NCBI RefSeq assembly: GCF_963576545.1
Contig: NC_083654.1
Location: forward strand, 21,585,159-21,649,158
Origin: Limanda limanda
Taxonomy: Eukaryota > Chordata > Actinopteri > Pleuronectiformes > Pleuronectidae
Reading direction: 5' to 3'
Length of the DNA stretch: 64,000 nt
The translations under genes and the position numbers were made by a program. A model generated the notes under the pieces. The model did no database searches and was not told the DNA's origin. It worked only from the letters and a program-made list of their open reading frames with translations. Positions 63,439-64,000 of the stretch are shown piece by piece (position 1 is the stretch's first letter; each line of letters opens with the position of its first letter).

Positions 63439-63630
63439 TCGTTTGAGAGATTTCCATTGGAACCTGATCTGTTGTTTTTGTGTAATATTTCTTCGACCTG
63501 TAGTGAAAACACGACCTCATCGGGTGAAGGTAATAAAAAAAAACGTGGTTCCAGCGAAAATAGCCACGCCCACAATCCCCAGGCTGCCATTGGGCCTGTT
63601 CCAGCTCCTGCTCCCCAGTGACTGAAGGCA

Positions 63631-63644
63631 CCAGCAGGGGGCAG
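63631..63644 (+). promoter_or_regulatory. CTCF-like motif, + strand
   Basis: CCAGCAGGGGGCAG matches the CCASYAGRKGGCRS consensus at all 14 positions. It lies 193 bp from the preceding minus-strand motif, the two pointing away from each other. Confidence 0.55.
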
Positions 63645-64000
63645 TGTCTTACGTAACCACGACCACGTGAGCGAGCTTCCTCTCAGCCTCCGGTCGGATG
63701 TGAGCTCTGAAGCCGTCCCCCCCCCCCCCATGTCTGTTCTCGTTGTTCTTGCGCTAAGCGGCGCCGGCGCCACAGAGGGGACCAGATAAGGAGGAGGAGC
63801 CTGTCCTCTGCAGAGACAGGAAGTGGAAGTTGGACGGATTAAGAGAAAGAGAAACAGCCTGAGACATAACGCCTCTTTGAAATCCTCCACCCCCCCCGGC
63901 AGACGCCTAATTTCCCTCTCCGCTTAAACCCACTTCTCCTCTCTCTCTCCTCCCTCCCTCCCTCTCTCTCCTCCCTCCCTCTCTCTCTCTCTCCCCCCCC

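Larger units (their letters stand above)
50696..64000. other. Apparently intergenic region downstream of grin2d
   Basis: No exon series or conserved protein was recognised in 13.3 kb on either strand. It holds many CA/TG microsatellites, an 18-bp minisatellite (52432-53190), a LINE-like tail (about 57290-57545), a TTATTC array (59692-60010), a 740-bp TG/CT compound repeat (62348-63091), and several CTCF-like motifs (59180-63644). Mammalian synteny would predict grwd1 or kcnj14 nearby but neither is visible. Confidence 0.65.

Overview
The window is vertebrate, almost certainly teleost, nuclear DNA. It has large GT-AG introns, very dense (CA)n/(TG)n and (CT)n/(GA)n microsatellites, LINE 3' tails typical of fish, and hAT and piggyBac-like non-autonomous transposons with intact target-site duplications. 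There is no bacterial-style gene organisation.

One gene is well supported: the 3' two thirds of an NMDA glutamate receptor GluN2D subunit gene (grin2d) on the + strand. Twelve exons (4288-4493, 7918-8086, 12366-12519, 19340-19465, 21196-21308, 23997-24113, 24793-24953, 28708-28777, 29472-29589, 36034-36095, 38258-38428, 43626-46808) join in phase into 1549 residues. They start in the S1 half of the ligand-binding domain and end at a PDZ-ligand C terminus ESEV. The amino-terminal-domain exons lie upstream of the window. GluN2D identity (rather than 2A/2B/2C) comes from [21 protein letters not shown] after M4, RYYGPI.PEGLG, RYWSVDKL, the GSAHFSSVESEV end, and a Leu at the S/L site of M3. The grin2da and grin2db paralogs cannot be separated from this sequence alone.

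Layout: 1-4287 intron with a 1.3-kb 14-bp minisatellite and a LINE tail; 4288-38428 exons 1-11 (ligand-binding core, M1, pore loop, M3, S2, M4) spread over introns carrying two related hAT/BED elements (22525-23134, 36420-37281), a piggyBac-type MITE (32342-33008), a hAT-like MITE carrying a piece of 18S rRNA (33504-34187) and a 1.5-kb tandem array (25468-26960); 38429-43625 last intron with another hAT/BED element (41762-42426); 43626-46808 a single very large exon for the cytoplasmic tail (1060 aa, about twice the mammalian length as I recall it); 46809 to about 50695 a probable 3.9-kb 3'UTR; 50696-64000 apparently intergenic, dominated by simple repeats, an 18-bp minisatellite, a hexanucleotide array and a cluster of CTCF-like motifs.

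I see no second protein-coding gene, no tRNA/rRNA gene and no novel multi-gene system. The most interesting items are the enlarged polybasic tail of GluN2D, splice sites embedded in regulatory-type simple repeats (the UG tract before the M1 exon; complementary pyrimidine/purine tracts flanking exons 6 and 7), the 18S rRNA fragment inside a transposon, the nuclear-receptor-like palindromes in the piggyBac MITE, and the downstream CTCF-motif cluster.
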